64,000 bases of DNA from NCBI GenBank assembly GCA_028641055.1, contig CM054061.1, positions 27,639,523 through 27,703,522 of the forward strand, read 5' to 3'. Position 1 is the stretch's first letter. The number at the start of each line of letters is the position of its first letter. Below are positions 32,096 through 44,611 of this stretch, piece after piece. The translations under genes were made by a program, and so were the position numbers. This stretch comes from Alopecurus myosuroides (lineage: Eukaryota > Streptophyta > Magnoliopsida > Poales > Poaceae). The notes under the pieces were generated by a model. That model saw only the letters and a program-made list of their open reading frames with translations. It had not been told where the DNA came from and ran no database searches.

Positions 32096-33550
32096 GCCCA
32101 TCGATGGGGAAATCATCAAAAACCTGAAGGGATTGGTCGATTTTGCAATGTCACCAACCCCAAGGTATTTCAAGGTCCCTTTCTGTAGGTGCAGAGCATG
32201 TGAATGATTACTAATACCAGATAGTATACCATCTTATGTAAATCTCTGAGTATTTACTTTGGGTTGACTGGAGACGATGTTAGAGAAGAATAATAAATTC
32301 TAATAAAACGGCCAAATCCATCACCCGATGCTCGCATTGTAAGAATGTTTTTGTAAAGATAGAGCGGTCTTTATGTTTAGAACTCATGTTATTAACTAAA
32401 ATGACATAAACAGTAATGGATCTAAGAGTAATGTATCTTGATTAAATTTTGTAGGATGTGCAAGCCAGTTCTGCATGAATGTTTAGGAATCCTGATTCTG
32501 AAGATCCTAATGATGGTCCGTGGATTAGGTGGCGATGGGTTGAGCGTGTCGGGTCTGTGCGTGCTCGGCAAGGTCTAGATTTGTTGAGAGGCTGAGGAGA
32601 TGTGACGGGAAGCGATGAGATGCGTAGTTAGGAATGGAGCAAGAACCAGTTTCTGGAACGGCAGATGGATCGAGAGATGTGGGGGATGAACCGACGGTAC
32701 ATGCAATCATCGAGTTCATTGAGCTCTGGAATCTCATCAGTGCGCCCTTGAGCATGGAGGAGGACTTGGCGCCCAGCGGCTAATGGGAAATATTCCTCAT
32801 GTGCTTACTCTGATTTCTGGAGTAGAATTGAAGTGGACCACGCTGAAGCTCGGGTGGGATTCTTTCAAAGAGACCCTGTGGATGTGCGCACAAGAATCCT
32901 TGAACATGTGACACCTTTGTATGTTGAAATATACAATAAATTCGCTCGTTGTTGCTTTGGTAACTTGGTTGTTGAAAAGAAGGCTAGGTGTATGTCCCTC
33001 ATGTAATCAACCATAACCACGCAGGAGTACGTGTGTATAATCCCGAATAATCATATATATAATGCTTCTTTGTTGCCATCGACGATAAGTTTGGTCGAAA
33101 CCATATTCTCTGGCTGATGGACGCGATATTTCGATGCATGGTTTGGAGTAAAATACAATCATCCTAACTTAATGGTCTTATAAAGGAAAAATTCTGCGTG
33201 AAAAAAATCCTTCTAAATGACCAATGAGAAGAAAATTCATCGTTGTAAAACGTGTATTGTTCATCCAGCCGCATTGTGTAGTTGGCAACGGAAACAAGGA
33301 AACCTTGAATTCCGGAGCAATTCCTGTTGGTAGTTGTTAATACGGAAGTCATTAATAATTACTGAAAGAGAATGCGCGCATTGCGTGCCTCAGCTTATAG
33401 CAGTGAATTGTGGTTAATAGTAATCAACCATTACCGGACTAGATTTTCGCCCCTAGAATTGCTCTTGCCGTTAGGCAAGCAAATAAGAGGGAAATAGTTG
33501 TTTTTCATACCTCCCGCCCTTCCCTCTGTTCCCATCCACCAAAATTCAAA
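32096..33550. other. Unassigned DNA
   Basis: A GC-richer patch at 32500-32770 resembles decayed coding sequence; no domain recognised. The rest shows no features. Confidence 0.4.
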
Positions 33551-33939
33551 CCTTCACAGGCCTATCTATAAATACAATGGAGGTGGAGCATACCGCGCGC
33601 GGTGGCGCGTGCGACGCGACTTAGACTTTGATCTTTGTCGTGGCGGCAGCGGCCGGGCGGCGCGAGCGGAGATTTGGCGGCGCGAGCAAGGTCCTTGGCG
33701 CAAACGTCGACGATGAGGTTCATGTCTCTTGGAGGGAGCTTCCCACATCGGCGGAGATTCTGTGTCCTTGGAGTTCCCATGTCTTGGACCAGACAGAGGA
33801 GCATCGGTGAGGTGGGGTGACCCCCCGTGGGAGCGCTCCGAGGGCGAGCGGAGCGGCGGCGCGGCCGTAGGAGGGAGCTCCCCGATACCTGGAGCAGGGT
33901 CATGGAAGCAGTCAACACGGAGCCGAGGTCGAGCTCCCT

Positions 33940-34115
33940 CCTATTCTCCAGCGCGCGGACGGTGATGGCGAGGTTGACCTCCCTTCTCTCCTCCTACGTG
34001 TGGACGGCGACGGTGACGTCGACCTCCCTCCTCTACTCCTGCGGACGGCGACGGTGAGGTCGACCTCCCTCCTTTCCTACCGCGGACGGCGACGGCGGGT
34101 TCGACCTCCCTCCTG
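33940..34115. repeat. GC-rich minisatellite, copy A
   Basis: About four diverged units containing (A/G)GGTCGACCTCCCTCCT and GCGGACGGCGACGG, 40-50 bp each. Confidence 0.75.
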
Positions 34116-34578
34116 CGCGCGAGCTGCGATGTGGGGTGGAGCTGCGATGCGCGCGATCTAGGGCCAGATGTTCGAGTGGAAGCAGGCGGGAACGTAGACG
34201 GCGACAGGCGAGATCCTGCCCACGCGGAAGACACGCCGGCGACGGAGCTCAGAGCAAGCCACAATTTGAAATGTAGGACTGCTTTGCAACTATTAGAACA
34301 TTTTGTGGATTATTTCGCAAAGTGTGTTTTGTACGGTGTCTGCGACATTTGATTCGGGCCGGAGGGGGTAGTACTTATAAATTTTAACATTTTTTACCAG
34401 ATTTTAAGATGTTTCGTTGGATGAGCTACATATATACGTCTCTTAGCTACAAGATACCATTGCACGTGGTACTGCACTAAGCTATTTAGTGAGAAAACCG
34501 CTTCGCAAAGACGTGCTGTTTCGAAATAAGAGAAGGCATAGCCTAACTTTAAAACATTACACCGGATAACATTATATA

Positions 34579-34701
34579 CTCCCTCCATCTCAAATTAACT
34601 ATAACAAAAATGGACAAACATTAATGTCTCTAACACTAAATTATATCTAGTTACATCCATTTTTGTCCATCTTTGTGACAATTAATTTGAGACAGAGGAG
34701 G
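34579..34701. mobile_element. Stowaway MITE, copy A
   Basis: CTCCCTCCATCTCAAATTAA ... TTAATTTGAGACAGAGGAGG flanked by TA. Present at the equivalent place in copies B and C, so it predates the duplication. Confidence 0.88.
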
Positions 34702-34866
34702 TACTTTTTTAAGGAATTGAAGTAACATACATATTTTCTTGAAAATTATGTTCGAAATATTTATTTTCTGTTACAAATATATAATAACTCATAACTTACA
34801 AATTAACAGAAAAGCCCCACTGAGATATGGCATCAATGAGCTCAAATTAAATACTCATAATCTAGT

Positions 34867-35889
34867 GAATCTCTCAGTGTCCCTCCTTCTTCTGTTTGCA
34901 TCTTGTATTCTTGTGTAGGACACTTCGGTTACTGCGATCAGCTAGTGCAATTGCGATTATATAATTGGAAAAATGTTCCTAATGTTTAAGCGTGTGTTTC
35001 TACTCTGGATTGTGATCCGCTGTGCAGTTTGTTTGGATGCGAGCGTGCCACGTTACCATCATCCACATAGAGGTACACACTTTGTTAAATCTATAGATCT
35101 AAATTTTAATGTAAAAGTGTGTATTTTTTTTAATCTGAAACTTGATTTGGCTCGAAATTCACTCATGACAAATAAGTATTGATCGTCTCGAAGAGTGAAT
35201 CAAAATATTAGGGCCCCATTTTATAGTTTGGCACGGGGCCACGGAATTTTGCCGGCCCGGCCCTGCTTAAAAGCATGTCTAGCGGATACGCTATATAGCC
35301 CCCGCCCGGAAAATTCCGACCAATATCTTGTGTTGGGCCATTTTTGTGACCCGAACAAGTCTTGCATAGTGGCCTGGCCCGGGAAACAAGTATCCGGTGG
35401 CCCGAATAATATCCCACTCCGCCACTATATGAATGGTATGTGGGAATCTAGGGTTTGTACCCCACGATACCGCCGCCGCGATATAGTCTACTCCGCCACT
35501 AGGCCTGCTCCTCTGAGGCGATAAATTACTCTTGGTTTCCACCTCGCTTTGGTAGATCGATGGCGGGATCGTCTACCCCCGTGAATTGCCGAAGCTTTGG
35601 CGGCCTTGGCGATGCTCTTTTTTAGCGGGCTTCGTCGCCGTGCCTCACGCGGCCGTTGCCGGCTTCGGTGACGTGTCGTTGCTGGAGTCGGACTCTTCAG
35701 TTTCAGGTTCAGGATCTAATGACCCTGTAAGCAACAATAACTTCACTTAATTTTCCTTCATTTACGTTGCATTTTCTGGTAATGAGAGGATGTGCACCTC
35801 TTGCATGTTCGGGTTCAGAAATACATGGTGCAGGTTCAGTAATGACAGGATGTCATTTGCGCCCGCAAGATCTCGATCAAGTTGGATGC
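34867..35889. other. Spacer between duplication copies
   Basis: Around 35270-35330 is a TE-end-like AAGCATGTCTAGCGGATACG related to the Harbinger-like ends at 18392. An ATG at 35561 opens only 22 codons. No gene supported. Confidence 0.4.
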
Positions 35890-36119
35890 ACGCAAGGTCC
35901 TTGGCACGAACGTCGATGGCGAGGTTCCTGTCTCTTGGAGGGAGCTTCCTATAGCACGGAGATTACGTGTCCTTGGAGTTCCCGTCTCTTTGACCAGACA
36001 GAGGAAAGGCAGTGAGGTGGGGTGGCCCACGTGGCAGCGCTCCGAGGGAGAGCGGAGCGGCGGCGCGGCCGTAGGAGGGAGCTCCACGACAGCCGGGGCA
36101 GGGACGCGGAAGAAGTCAA

Positions 36120-36290
36120 CACGGAGCCGAGGTCGAGCTCACTCCTATTCTCCGGTACGCAGACAGCGATGGCGAGGCCTCCTGCGTGTGGACGGCGACG
36201 GCGAGGTCGACCTCCCTCCTCTCCTCCTGCGGACTTTTTTTGTGGCGACAGCGAGGTCGACCTCCCTCCTGCGCGCGAGCTGCGATGTGG
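36120..36290. repeat. GC-rich minisatellite, copy B
   Basis: Units with GAGGTCGACCTCCCTCCT and GTGTGGACGGCGACGG, equivalent to the copy A array but with a different unit number. Confidence 0.75.
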
Positions 36291-36914
36291 GGGTGGAGCT
36301 GTGATGCGCGCGGTCTGGGACCAGATGTTCGAGTGGAAGCAGGCGGGAAAGCAGACAGCGAGGTCGGACTTCGTGCGCGGACGACGACGGGCGAGATCCT
36401 GCCCACGCGGAAGGCACGGCGGTGACGGAGCTCGGAGGAGGCCACGATTTGAAATGCATGAATGCTTTGCAATGATTAGGACGCATTTTAGATTATTTTG
36501 CAAAGTGTGACATTTAATTTGGGACGGAGGGAGTAGTACTTATAAATTTTAACATTTTCCCCAGATTTTAAGATGTTCGTTGGATGAGCTACATCTATAC
36601 GTCTATTAGCTAGAAAATACAATTGCACGTGGTATTGCACCAGCTAGTTAGATGGGGTGGCTCCACCCTTACCCATGCCCTGCGGGTGCCATCCCTAGCG
36701 CTCTCTGATTCGGGACGGAGGGAGTGGTACTTATAAATTTTAACATTTTTTCCTAGATTTTAACATGTTTCGTTGGATGAGCTACATATATGGTACTTGT
36801 TTTAGCTAGAAGATACAACGGCACGTGGTATTGTACTAGCTATTTAGTGATAAAACCGATATAAGAGAAGGCATAGCCAAACTTTAAAACTTTAACACCG
36901 GATAAAATTATATA

Positions 36915-37038
36915 CTCCCTCCATCTCAAATTAACTGTCACAAAAATGGAAAAAAAAATAATGTCTCTAACACTAAATTATGTCAAGACACATCCACTTT
37001 TGTTCATCTTTGTGACAATTAATTTGAGACAGATGAGG
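36915..37038. mobile_element. Stowaway MITE, copy B
   Basis: CTCCCTCCATCTCAAATTAA ... TTAATTTGAGACAGATGAGG? ends before TA (37039-37040). Orthologous in position to 34579-34701 and 44966-45087. Confidence 0.85.
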
Positions 37039-37261
37039 TACTTTTTTAATGAATTGAAGTAACATACATGTTTTCTTGAAAATTATTTTCGAAATATTTA
37101 TTTTCTGTTACAAATATATAATAACTCATAACTTACAAATTAATAGAAAAGCCCCACTGAGATATATATGGCATCAATGAGCTCAAATTAAATACTCACA
37201 CTCTACAAATATTCCTATTTTTTGCGCGAAATCTACAAACGTATGTCGCACATGAAGAATA

Positions 37262-37557
37262 CTCCCTAAGAAGTCGTGGCCAATCTGCTCACAATTTACA
37301 CCACGATGCAACTTTCTTGCTACCACCAAGCCGAGACATGAATAAAGACGACCAATGCAGCATGAAGGGTTGGGCTGTCTCACCGTTAAATTGTTGGTCT
37401 ACATTCTCTGTCTTCCCAGATTTTAGATTAGCAACATGCACATATGGGTCCACGAAGAGCAATGTGTCACTTCGCTCACCAACACATATAAAAGACATAC
37501 AATCAAGTCGACTCTTGGGTGGTTTTAGCTCGATTGTCCTAGTGCAGAGCCACTCGT
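37262..37557 (-). pseudogene. F-box gene, 3' fragment only
   Basis: Encodes the last about 90 residues of the F-box protein (ISFICVGERSDTLLFVDPYV, VANLKSGKTENVDQQF, LFMSRLGGS) in the same frame as 45480-45760, with a small in-frame deletion of residues DLI and an altered C-terminus. The F-box and the rest of the protein are absent. Breakpoint at 37557. Confidence 0.85.
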
Positions 37558-38182
37558 TGTGTGTTATGGATCATTTCTTCTCTAGGTGCTCTATTTTCTA
37601 TGTTTTAAAAAGAACATGCAAGTATTTATCTGTTTCTAAAAGGAAGCATCTTGAATCCACATATTTGAGGAGTACTGATAAGAATAAATATGAACTTTTT
37701 CTTGTCTAAGCTTAAGATGATTAGGAGTGCTATCTCCACGTTTATGTATATCCACTTATTGGGAATGGGTTTTTTGTGTAAAAAACAAGATTTCATGATT
37801 CCATCCTCTTTATAAGGTAGTTTCTTTCTCTGACCTGAAATCATCAAGATTATTGATTCACATGAGTTTTTCATCTTAGCTAGCAAACAAAAAGTTGAAA
37901 AGGGTTACTATGATTGTGATAATTTCTTTGTCGCTCCAAAATATTTGTTTGTCACCCAAGGGTTAGCACCAGTCTTTTCTTCTAATTAGTGCATGTATTG
38001 AGTTCTTTTAAGGAATGAAATGGACTGCTGTATGTGTATCTTGATTTTTGCGAGTTATCCATAAACTATATAACAGTTTTATGCTTTAACTGCTCCCGTA
38101 ACTACTACACAGTAAATTAAATGACATATCAACTTTGTTTTAGGTGTAAGTACATGTTGGCATAAAAGTTTGCCGATTAATT
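37558..38182. other. Unassigned AT-rich DNA
   Basis: No gene recognised. It lies between the F-box fragment and the copia insertion. Confidence 0.45.
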
Positions 38183-38187
38183 ACCCA

Positions 38188-38344
38188 TATTAGAGTTATT
38201 GTATTCCATACGTATTGGGTATAGGATAGTATCCTACCCTAATACGTATCCCTCTGTAATTGCCACGACAGGGGCTTTTCCTGTCTCATATAACACGCAA
38301 CCGGCGACCCTAACGGGTACGACCGTTCTCTCTAAACTTCAACA
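38188..38344 (+). repeat. Copia 5' LTR
   Basis: Starts TATTAGAGTTATTG and ends CTTCAACA. Includes the AGGATAGTATCCT palindrome (38222-38234). Unusually short for copia. Confidence 0.92.
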
Positions 38345-38356
38345 TGGTATCAGGCC
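38345..38356 (+). other. Primer-binding site
   Basis: TGGTATCAGGCC directly follows the LTR; TGGTATCAG pairs with the 3' end of initiator Met tRNA. Confidence 0.85.
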
Positions 38357-38792
38357 CCTCCCTTCCACCCATCTAGCCGCCGCCTCGGATCCTCTCCGTC
38401 GCCGCCGCCAGTCAACGCTGTCGCCGCGATATCTTCGCCGACCTCTACAACCAGACGATCTACACCTAGCCTACAGGACTCTACGACCACGACAAGTTCT
38501 CCGATCGGGCGTTTGATCGATCGCTTCTGCGATTTTTTTTTCTCCTGCCCGATCTACACGACTACGACTGCTCTTCGACGATCGATCGCTCGGTGCTCTC
38601 TTCGCGCCCGCGCTTACTCGGTTTGCTCACGCCTGCGTGGTTCTGCTCGCTCGTCTGATCCGTGCCCGCCCGTCTTCGCGGCTCTGATCGCTCGTGTCAT
38701 CAGTGCCCACCTGCGACGCTTCCTGTTCTTGTTTGTTTTTTGCTCCACGACAAACCAGCCCAGCTGCGGTCCTTCTTCACCTGTTACGACCG

Positions 38793-41700
38793 ATGGCTGC
38801 CAAAGACTCTCCGATTGGTGCTGCACCGGCCACTCAGCTTACGCGGGACAATTTTCTGTCGTGGCAGGCACAGATTTTGCCCGCGTTGCACGGGGCGCGT
38901 GTTATGCGTCTTCTTGAGGGCACCGATCCGGCCCCTCCCGAGTTCATTGAGAAGGAGGATGATGCCCAGAAGAAAATCCAGGTTCCAAATCCCGCATACG
39001 ATGCTTGGATCACTCGTGATCAGCAAGTTGTTAGCTACATTGTGAATTCATTGTCCGAGGATATTCTCTCTCATGTTTATGGACTAGTTCATGCTGCTGA
39101 GGTCTGGAGTGCAATCCACAACATGTTCTCTTCGCAATCCAAGTCTCGTGTCTCCAATCTTCGTGGTGCTCTTACCAACACTAAGAAACAAGACATGACG
39201 GCTCAACAGTACATTACAAAGATGAAGGGCTTTGCTTCAGAACTTGCTACTGCTGGAAAAACTGTGGATGAGGATGAACTCAAGGACTACATCATGAATG
39301 GGCTTGATAGCTCCTATAATGGTTTTGTTGCTGCTCTCAAAGTGGTTCCCTCTACATCTCTCAATGATATGTGCTCTCAGCTTCTCTCCTATGAGAATCG
39401 TGATGCTATGCTCTCAAATGCTACCAATGGTTCCGGGACAGGTGGTGGCTCTTTTATGTCCTCCGTTAATGCAGCTCCCGGGGTCCCCTATGGTGCCGCC
39501 CCTCGGCCATATATGCCTCCCTCTCCTCCGCAGCAGTACAACATACCGACTGCCCCATATATGCCATCCGCACCCTACTACCAGCAGCCAAACACACACC
39601 ATCCGCCACCTATGCCTCCACCACATCCCATACCACCTCCATCCTATCCACCTACACCCTACATGCCTCCATACCCGACACCCTACCAGCCATCATACCC
39701 GACACCCTACCAACCACCATACCCGACGCCATATCAACCATCATACCCGACGCCCTACTCACAGCCACCATACATGCCCCCACAACACCGACCTCCCCCT
39801 CCCCCACAACCACCGCAGCAACAACAACACCCACGTCCCAATCCTAATCGTCAGAAACAACCACGTAAAGATCGTCGTGCCTCTCCATGGCAAGATGGTG
39901 TGTTCTGTCAAATCTGCAAGAAGGAGGGACATCCTGCTGATGAATGTTGGTGGCGCTATGGTGATGATGTTGATGAGGACAAACCACCCAAGGAGACAAA
40001 AGGTGCGTATGGAGTTGATACTAATTGGTATGTAGACACTGGTGCCACAAATCATGTCACGGGACAACTCACTAAGCTTAATGATCATGAACCATATAAG
40101 GGGGGTGATCAAGTTAATAATGCTAGTGGACAAGGTATGGACATTGCTAATATTGGTCATTCTGTTTTGCACACCCCTGCTAGTTCTCTACACCTTCGTG
40201 ATATTTTACATGTTCCTGATGCATCCATGAGTTTACTTTCTGCTCATAAACTCAGTCTTGACAATAATTGTTATATGGAAATTCACCCTTTCTTTTTCTT
40301 GATTAAGGATCAGGAAACGCACCGCATCATCTTTAGGGGTCCTTGTCATGGTGGCCTATATCCTCTTGTTCCAGTTTCGGATCCCAAGCATGCACTGGTC
40401 ACCACTCAGCCTTCATCCTCTACGTGGCATCGTCGTTTAGGTCATCCATCTTCATTTATTGTTCAGCAAATTCTTAGGAAGCATAAACTTTTACATTCCC
40501 CAGAAATAAATCCTTACATATGTGATCCATGCCAGCGAGCAAAGAGTCATCAGCTACCCTATCCTGTATCAAGTAGTGTTTCTGCTGTTCCCTTGGAACA
40601 AATATTTTCTGATGTATGGGGTCCAGCTCCTCTTTCTATAAGCAAACATGCCTATTATGTAAGCTTCATTGATGATTATAGCAAATTTATTTGGATTTAT
40701 TTGCTCAAGAAACGGTCTGAGGTTTATCAAGTTTTTCTTGATTTCCAACAATATGTTGAACGACGATTTGGTCGTAAAATTCTCACCATGCAAACTGATT
40801 GGGGTGGTGAATATGAGAAATTGAATAGTTTCTTTCAACGTGTAGGCATTGTTCATCATGTCTCATGTCCTCATGCTCATCAACAAAACGGTTCTGCTGA
40901 ACGCAAACACCGTCATATTGTTGAAGTTGGTCTTGCTCTTCTTGCCAATGCCTCAATGCCTCTTAAATATTGGGATGATGCTTTCATTACAGCCACTTTT
41001 CTCATCAATATGCTTCCTACAAAAGTCCTAAACTTTGCCACTTCCATGGAAACTCTACTACAAGTTACACCTAAGTATGAGTCTCTTCGCATTTTTGGTT
41101 GTGCTTGTTGGCCCAATCTTCGTCCATATAACAAACACAAACTTTCTTTTCGGTCCAAACAATGTGTTTTTCTTGGTTATAGTCCCCGTCATAAAGGAGT
41201 AAAATGTCTTGATGTCGCCACAGGCCGCGTGTATATCTCTCGAGATGTTGTATTTGATGAAAACATATTTCCCTTTGCATCCCTTAATCCCAACGCGGGT
41301 AGACGCTTACGTGAGGAAATTTTACTCATATCTCAACATGATTCATCTACTCCATGTTCGGATAGGGGTGTGCATACTAATGATCATTATTTGCATCTTG
41401 TTCCTACTAACATTACTCCCCAGGTTACTGTTGATCATAGCTCATCAAGTTCTTCGGAAACCTCGGCTGAAAATTCTGCAGATACTGCCACAAATAGCAC
41501 ATTCAATGATGGTTCTAATGATGAGGGGGACAGCACCGATCCCGAGGGGGACAGCCCGGATTCTCCTCTGGTTTCCCCGCCAGCGTCCCCTGCTGCCAGC
41601 AGCAGTGCTCCCTCACCCGACCCGCCTCCCTCCTCGTCGCCCGTGCAGTCGGCTGCGCATTCTGCACCCGACAGGAGTTGCCACCTGTCGCCGTCTCATT

Positions 41701-43694
41701 CGCTCGCTGGGACTGATGACCGGACAGCGCGTCCTATTGCTACTGCGGACGGGACAGAGTGCCATAATGAGCATGCAACCAATCATGATGATTCTGCAAC
41801 CAATGATGACGCCATGATTACCAATGATGACTCCGCTGCTAATAATGACCGCGCGATTGCCAATGATGCGTACAGCAGTGCTGTTTCCAATTCTGCTGGT
41901 TTTTCTGCAGGAACGGATTCTGAGGATGCTTCTCTTGGTTTTTCTGCGGACACTGTTCCCGAGGATTCGCCTCCTGCCACTGTTCCGCGTACACGCTTAC
42001 AACAAGGAATCCGCAAGCCTAAATTACCTACAGATGGCACTGTTCCCTATGGTAAGAAAGCTATTATTTACAGTGGTAATCTTGTTAAATATGGCTTGTT
42101 CATATCCACAGGGGAACCAAAGAATTTGCAGGAAGCTCTTAATAATTCAAAATGGAAACATGCAATGAATGAAGAATATGATGCACTCATTCGTAATAAT
42201 ACTTGGCACTTGGTACCACCTACTGCTCACAAGAACATTATTGATTGCAAGTGGGTTTATCGTGTCAAGAAACATGCTGATGGCACTGTGGATAGATATA
42301 AAGCACGTCTTGTTGCTAAAGGTTTCAAACAGAGATATGGTATTGACTATGAGGATACTTTCAGTCCAGTTGTCAAGGCTGCTACTATCAGAATTGTTCT
42401 TTCTATCTCAGTTTCTCGAGGTTGGAGTTTACGGCAGCTAGATGTGAAGAACGCGTTCTTACATGGTGTTCTGGAAGAGGAGGTATATATGAAACAACCA
42501 CCAGGTTTCCAGTCTTCCGCTACTCCAGATTATGTTTGCAGACTTGATAAAGCTCTGTATGGTCTGAAACAGGCTCCTCGAGCATGGTACTCTCGTTTAA
42601 GCTCTAAATTGCATACCCTTGGTTTCATTCCTTCAAAGGCTGATACATCCTTGTTTCTTTACAACAAGTCAGGACTCACTATGTTTCTGTTAATCTATGT
42701 TGATGATATTATTGTCAGTAGTTCTTCTGACTCAACCATTGCAGCTCTTCTACATCATTTGCGCTCAGATTTTGCTCTCAAGGATCTTGGTGATCTGCAC
42801 TATTTTTTAGGCATTGAGGTTCAGAAACAGTCTAGTGGGTTGGTCTTAAGTCAGGAAAAATATGCTACAGACTTATTGGCTCGTGTTGGTATGAGCTCGT
42901 GTACACCATGTCCAACACCCCTTTCCACTACTGAATCACTCAGGTTAACAGATGGATCTCCTCTTGGGTCTGAGGATATTACACATTATAGGAGCATTGT
43001 TGGAGGTTTACAGTATTTAACTTTGACTAGACCAGATCTTTCTTTCTCGGTTAATAAGGTTTGTCAGTATCTTCATGCTCCTACTACTGCACATTGGACT
43101 GCAGTAAAACGCATTCTGAGGTATATTCAAGGTACAATTAAAGTTGGTCTTACTTTTCAGCAGTCTAGCTCTACTCTTCTCAGTGCATATTCAGATGCTG
43201 ATTGGGCAGGTGATTTGGATGATAGACGCTCCACAGGTGGATTTGCTATATTTTTTGGTCCTAATCTTGTTTCTTGGAGTGCCAGAAAACAACCTACTGT
43301 GTCAAGGTCAAGTACAGAAGCTGAATACAAGTCTCTAGCCAATGCTACTGCTGAATTGATTTGGGTTGAAGCATTAGTTCGTGAGCTTGGTGTTTCTCTC
43401 AATGAGAAACCATGCTTATGGTGTGATAATCTTGGTGCTACATATCTCTCAGCAAATCCAGTCTTTCATGCTCGCACCAAACATATTGAGATTGATTTCT
43501 GTTTTGTTCGCGAACGAGTTGCTAGCAAACAACTTGATGTTCGGTTCATATCCAGCAAAGACCAAATTGCAGATGGGTTCACAAAGACTTTATGTGTAAA
43601 AAAGTTAGATGAGTTTAAACGTAATCTAAACCTCTCTCAGGTTTCGATTAAGGGGGGTATTATAGTTATTGTATTCCATACGTATTGGGTATAG
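38793..43694 (+). CDS. Copia gag-pol polyprotein, 1,633 residues
   Basis: I start at ATG 38793 (AAKDSPIGA..), the first ATG in frame with typical copia gag; the frame is open further upstream but without ATG. Order: gag (about 20-230), a Pro-Tyr-rich repeat (230-350), CCHC knuckle [14 protein letters not shown] (about 371), aspartic protease VDTGA (about 415), GAG-pre-integrase and HHCC, integrase core with D-D-E (about 600-770; [15 protein letters not shown]), reverse transcriptase (about 1136-1370; YVDDIIV near 1303) and RNase H (about 1466-1600; STEAEYKSL). These copy element RNA to DNA and integrate it. All catalytic motifs are present without stop or frameshift, so the element may be autonomous. 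The stop lies 37 bp inside the 3' LTR. Confidence 0.95.
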   Translation: MAAKDSPIGAAPATQLTRDNFLSWQAQILPALHGARVMRLLEGTDPAPPEFIEKEDDAQKKIQVPNPAYDAWITRDQQVVSYIVNSLSEDILSHVYGLVHAAEVWSAIHNMFSSQSKSRVSNLRGALTNTKKQDMTAQQYITKMKGFASELATAGKTVDEDELKDYIMNGLDSSYNGFVAALKVVPSTSLNDMCSQLLSYENRDAMLSNATNGSGTGGGSFMSSVNAAPGVPYGAAPRPYMPPSPPQQYNIPTAPYMPSAPYYQQPNTHHPPPMPPPHPIPPPSYPPTPYMPPYPTPYQPSYPTPYQPPYPTPYQPSYPTPYSQPPYMPPQHRPPPPPQPPQQQQHPRPNPNRQKQPRKDRRASPWQDGVFCQICKKEGHPADECWWRYGDDVDEDKPPKETKGAYGVDTNWYVDTGATNHVTGQLTKLNDHEPYKGGDQVNNASGQGMDIANIGHSVLHTPASSLHLRDILHVPDASMSLLSAHKLSLDNNCYMEIHPFFFLIKDQETHRIIFRGPCHGGLYPLVPVSDPKHALVTTQPSSSTWHRRLGHPSSFIVQQILRKHKLLHSPEINPYICDPCQRAKSHQLPYPVSSSVSAVPLEQIFSDVWGPAPLSISKHAYYVSFIDDYSKFIWIYLLKKRSEVYQVFLDFQQYVERRFGRKILTMQTDWGGEYEKLNSFFQRVGIVHHVSCPHAHQQNGSAERKHRHIVEVGLALLANASMPLKYWDDAFITATFLINMLPTKVLNFATSMETLLQVTPKYESLRIFGCACWPNLRPYNKHKLSFRSKQCVFLGYSPRHKGVKCLDVATGRVYISRDVVFDENIFPFASLNPNAGRRLREEILLISQHDSSTPCSDRGVHTNDHYLHLVPTNITPQVTVDHSSSSSSETSAENSADTATNSTFNDGSNDEGDSTDPEGDSPDSPLVSPPASPAASSSAPSPDPPPSSSPVQSAAHSAPDRSCHLSPSHSLAGTDDRTARPIATADGTECHNEHATNHDDSATNDDAMITNDDSAANNDRAIANDAYSSAVSNSAGFSAGTDSEDASLGFSADTVPEDSPPATVPRTRLQQGIRKPKLPTDGTVPYGKKAIIYSGNLVKYGLFISTGEPKNLQEALNNSKWKHAMNEEYDALIRNNTWHLVPPTAHKNIIDCKWVYRVKKHADGTVDRYKARLVAKGFKQRYGIDYEDTFSPVVKAATIRIVLSISVSRGWSLRQLDVKNAFLHGVLEEEVYMKQPPGFQSSATPDYVCRLDKALYGLKQAPRAWYSRLSSKLHTLGFIPSKADTSLFLYNKSGLTMFLLIYVDDIIVSSSSDSTIAALLHHLRSDFALKDLGDLHYFLGIEVQKQSSGLVLSQEKYATDLLARVGMSSCTPCPTPLSTTESLRLTDGSPLGSEDITHYRSIVGGLQYLTLTRPDLSFSVNKVCQYLHAPTTAHWTAVKRILRYIQGTIKVGLTFQQSSSTLLSAYSDADWAGDLDDRRSTGGFAIFFGPNLVSWSARKQPTVSRSSTEAEYKSLANATAELIWVEALVRELGVSLNEKPCLWCDNLGATYLSANPVFHARTKHIEIDFCFVRERVASKQLDVRFISSKDQIADGFTKTLCVKKLDEFKRNLNLSQVSIKGGIIVIVFHTYWV
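43650..43657 (+). other. Polypurine tract
   Basis: AAGGGGGG immediately before the 3' LTR; primes plus-strand synthesis. It lies within the coding frame. Confidence 0.85.
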
Positions 43695-43814
43695 GATAGT
43701 ATCCTACCCCAATACGTATCCCTCTGTAATTGCCACGACAGGGGCTTTTCCTGTCTCATATAACACGCAACCGGCGACCCTAACGGGTACGACCATTCTC
43801 TCTAAACTTCAACA
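43658..43814 (+). repeat. Copia 3' LTR
   Basis: Starts TATTATAGTTATTG and ends CTTCAACA, followed by ACCCA. Confidence 0.92.
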
Positions 43815-43819
43815 ACCCA

Positions 43820-44611
43820 GTGTCACCTGGTGTTTATCAAAGAGATATATGATGAAAACTTTAGAATTGCAAATATATTGTTTCGCCATTCACATAATAC
43901 CCAAGGTTCTTTGTTATGTCAGATGTAGTTGAACATGATAAATTAGAAGGTTAGTGAGCTCTTTTGTTCACATCCAACTAACTTGAGTCACTTTGATTCC
44001 CAGTTAAGTTGTCGTGCCATTAGGCATCAGGCTCCCTTATTTTCTGGTAAGCTCTAAATCCCCCAATTGTTTTTACACTGTGAAACTACAAGAGTTGTCT
44101 TATTATTATTAAGAAATACCGACTTCTTCTAATTTCATCATGAACTGTGCTGGATTTGTTAACTGTTTCATAAATAAACATGCACATAAATTTACTAATG
44201 ATTTAATAAAATAGTTGAATTCTAATGCATGAAACTGCAACCGGAAAACTAGATATTTTCTATAAGTAAGCACTTGCGTCACTAAGAGCCAAAAAAGTTA
44301 TACATTAGTGGCCTTCAGTGATTACTAATTAGCATAGTTTCATTAGCCATCTTGCGGAGTTGTTAGCATTCTTTTTGCCAATTTAGTTTGACAATACTTG
44401 TATTTTCTTGCTTATTTAGTTTAATTTAAAATAAATTGCATGCATTTGCTTGCTTATTCCGTTTGAGAACTGTACTATAGTCAAATTCATGAAGGAGATG
44501 GGCTAGCTCATAGATGATACTGCTACTGAGATTTCCGGAAGGTTCAGGTCTGGAAACCAAAATTTTCGTCTGACTGCTAATTTAAGCAACGGATATATGT
44601 CAGGTCAGATT
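43820..44611. other. Unassigned AT-rich DNA
   Basis: Continuation of the DNA into which the copia element inserted. No gene recognised. Confidence 0.45.

Larger units (their letters stand above)
33640..34866. repeat. Segmental duplication, copy A
   Basis: Matches 35890-37190 (copy B) throughout, and its right part (34207-34866) matches 44612-45430 (copy C), which is the sequence downstream of the complete F-box gene. It includes a GC-rich block, a minisatellite and a Stowaway MITE at the same relative place. Copy A lacks the F-box gene end. Confidence 0.8.
35890..37557. repeat. Segmental duplication, copy B
   Basis: Carries the GC-rich block (35890-36440), minisatellite, Stowaway MITE and the 3' end of the F-box gene. 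Similarity to copy C stops abruptly at 37557, inside the F-box coding sequence. Confidence 0.8.
38188..43814 (+). mobile_element. Ty1-copia retrotransposon, apparently intact
   Basis: LTRs 38188-38344 and 43658-43814 (157 bp each) differ at three positions by my reading. Target duplication ACCCA lies at 38183-38187 and 43815-43819. Primer site, polypurine tract and an unbroken gag-pol frame are all present. With a commonly used grass rate of 1.3e-8 per site per year, three differences suggest roughly 0.7 million years, with wide error. LTR ends are TA..CA. Confidence 0.93.

Noticed and set aside
39298..40035. Plus-strand 245-codon frame within the copia gag
   Set aside because: His/Pro-rich shadow of the repetitive gag frame.
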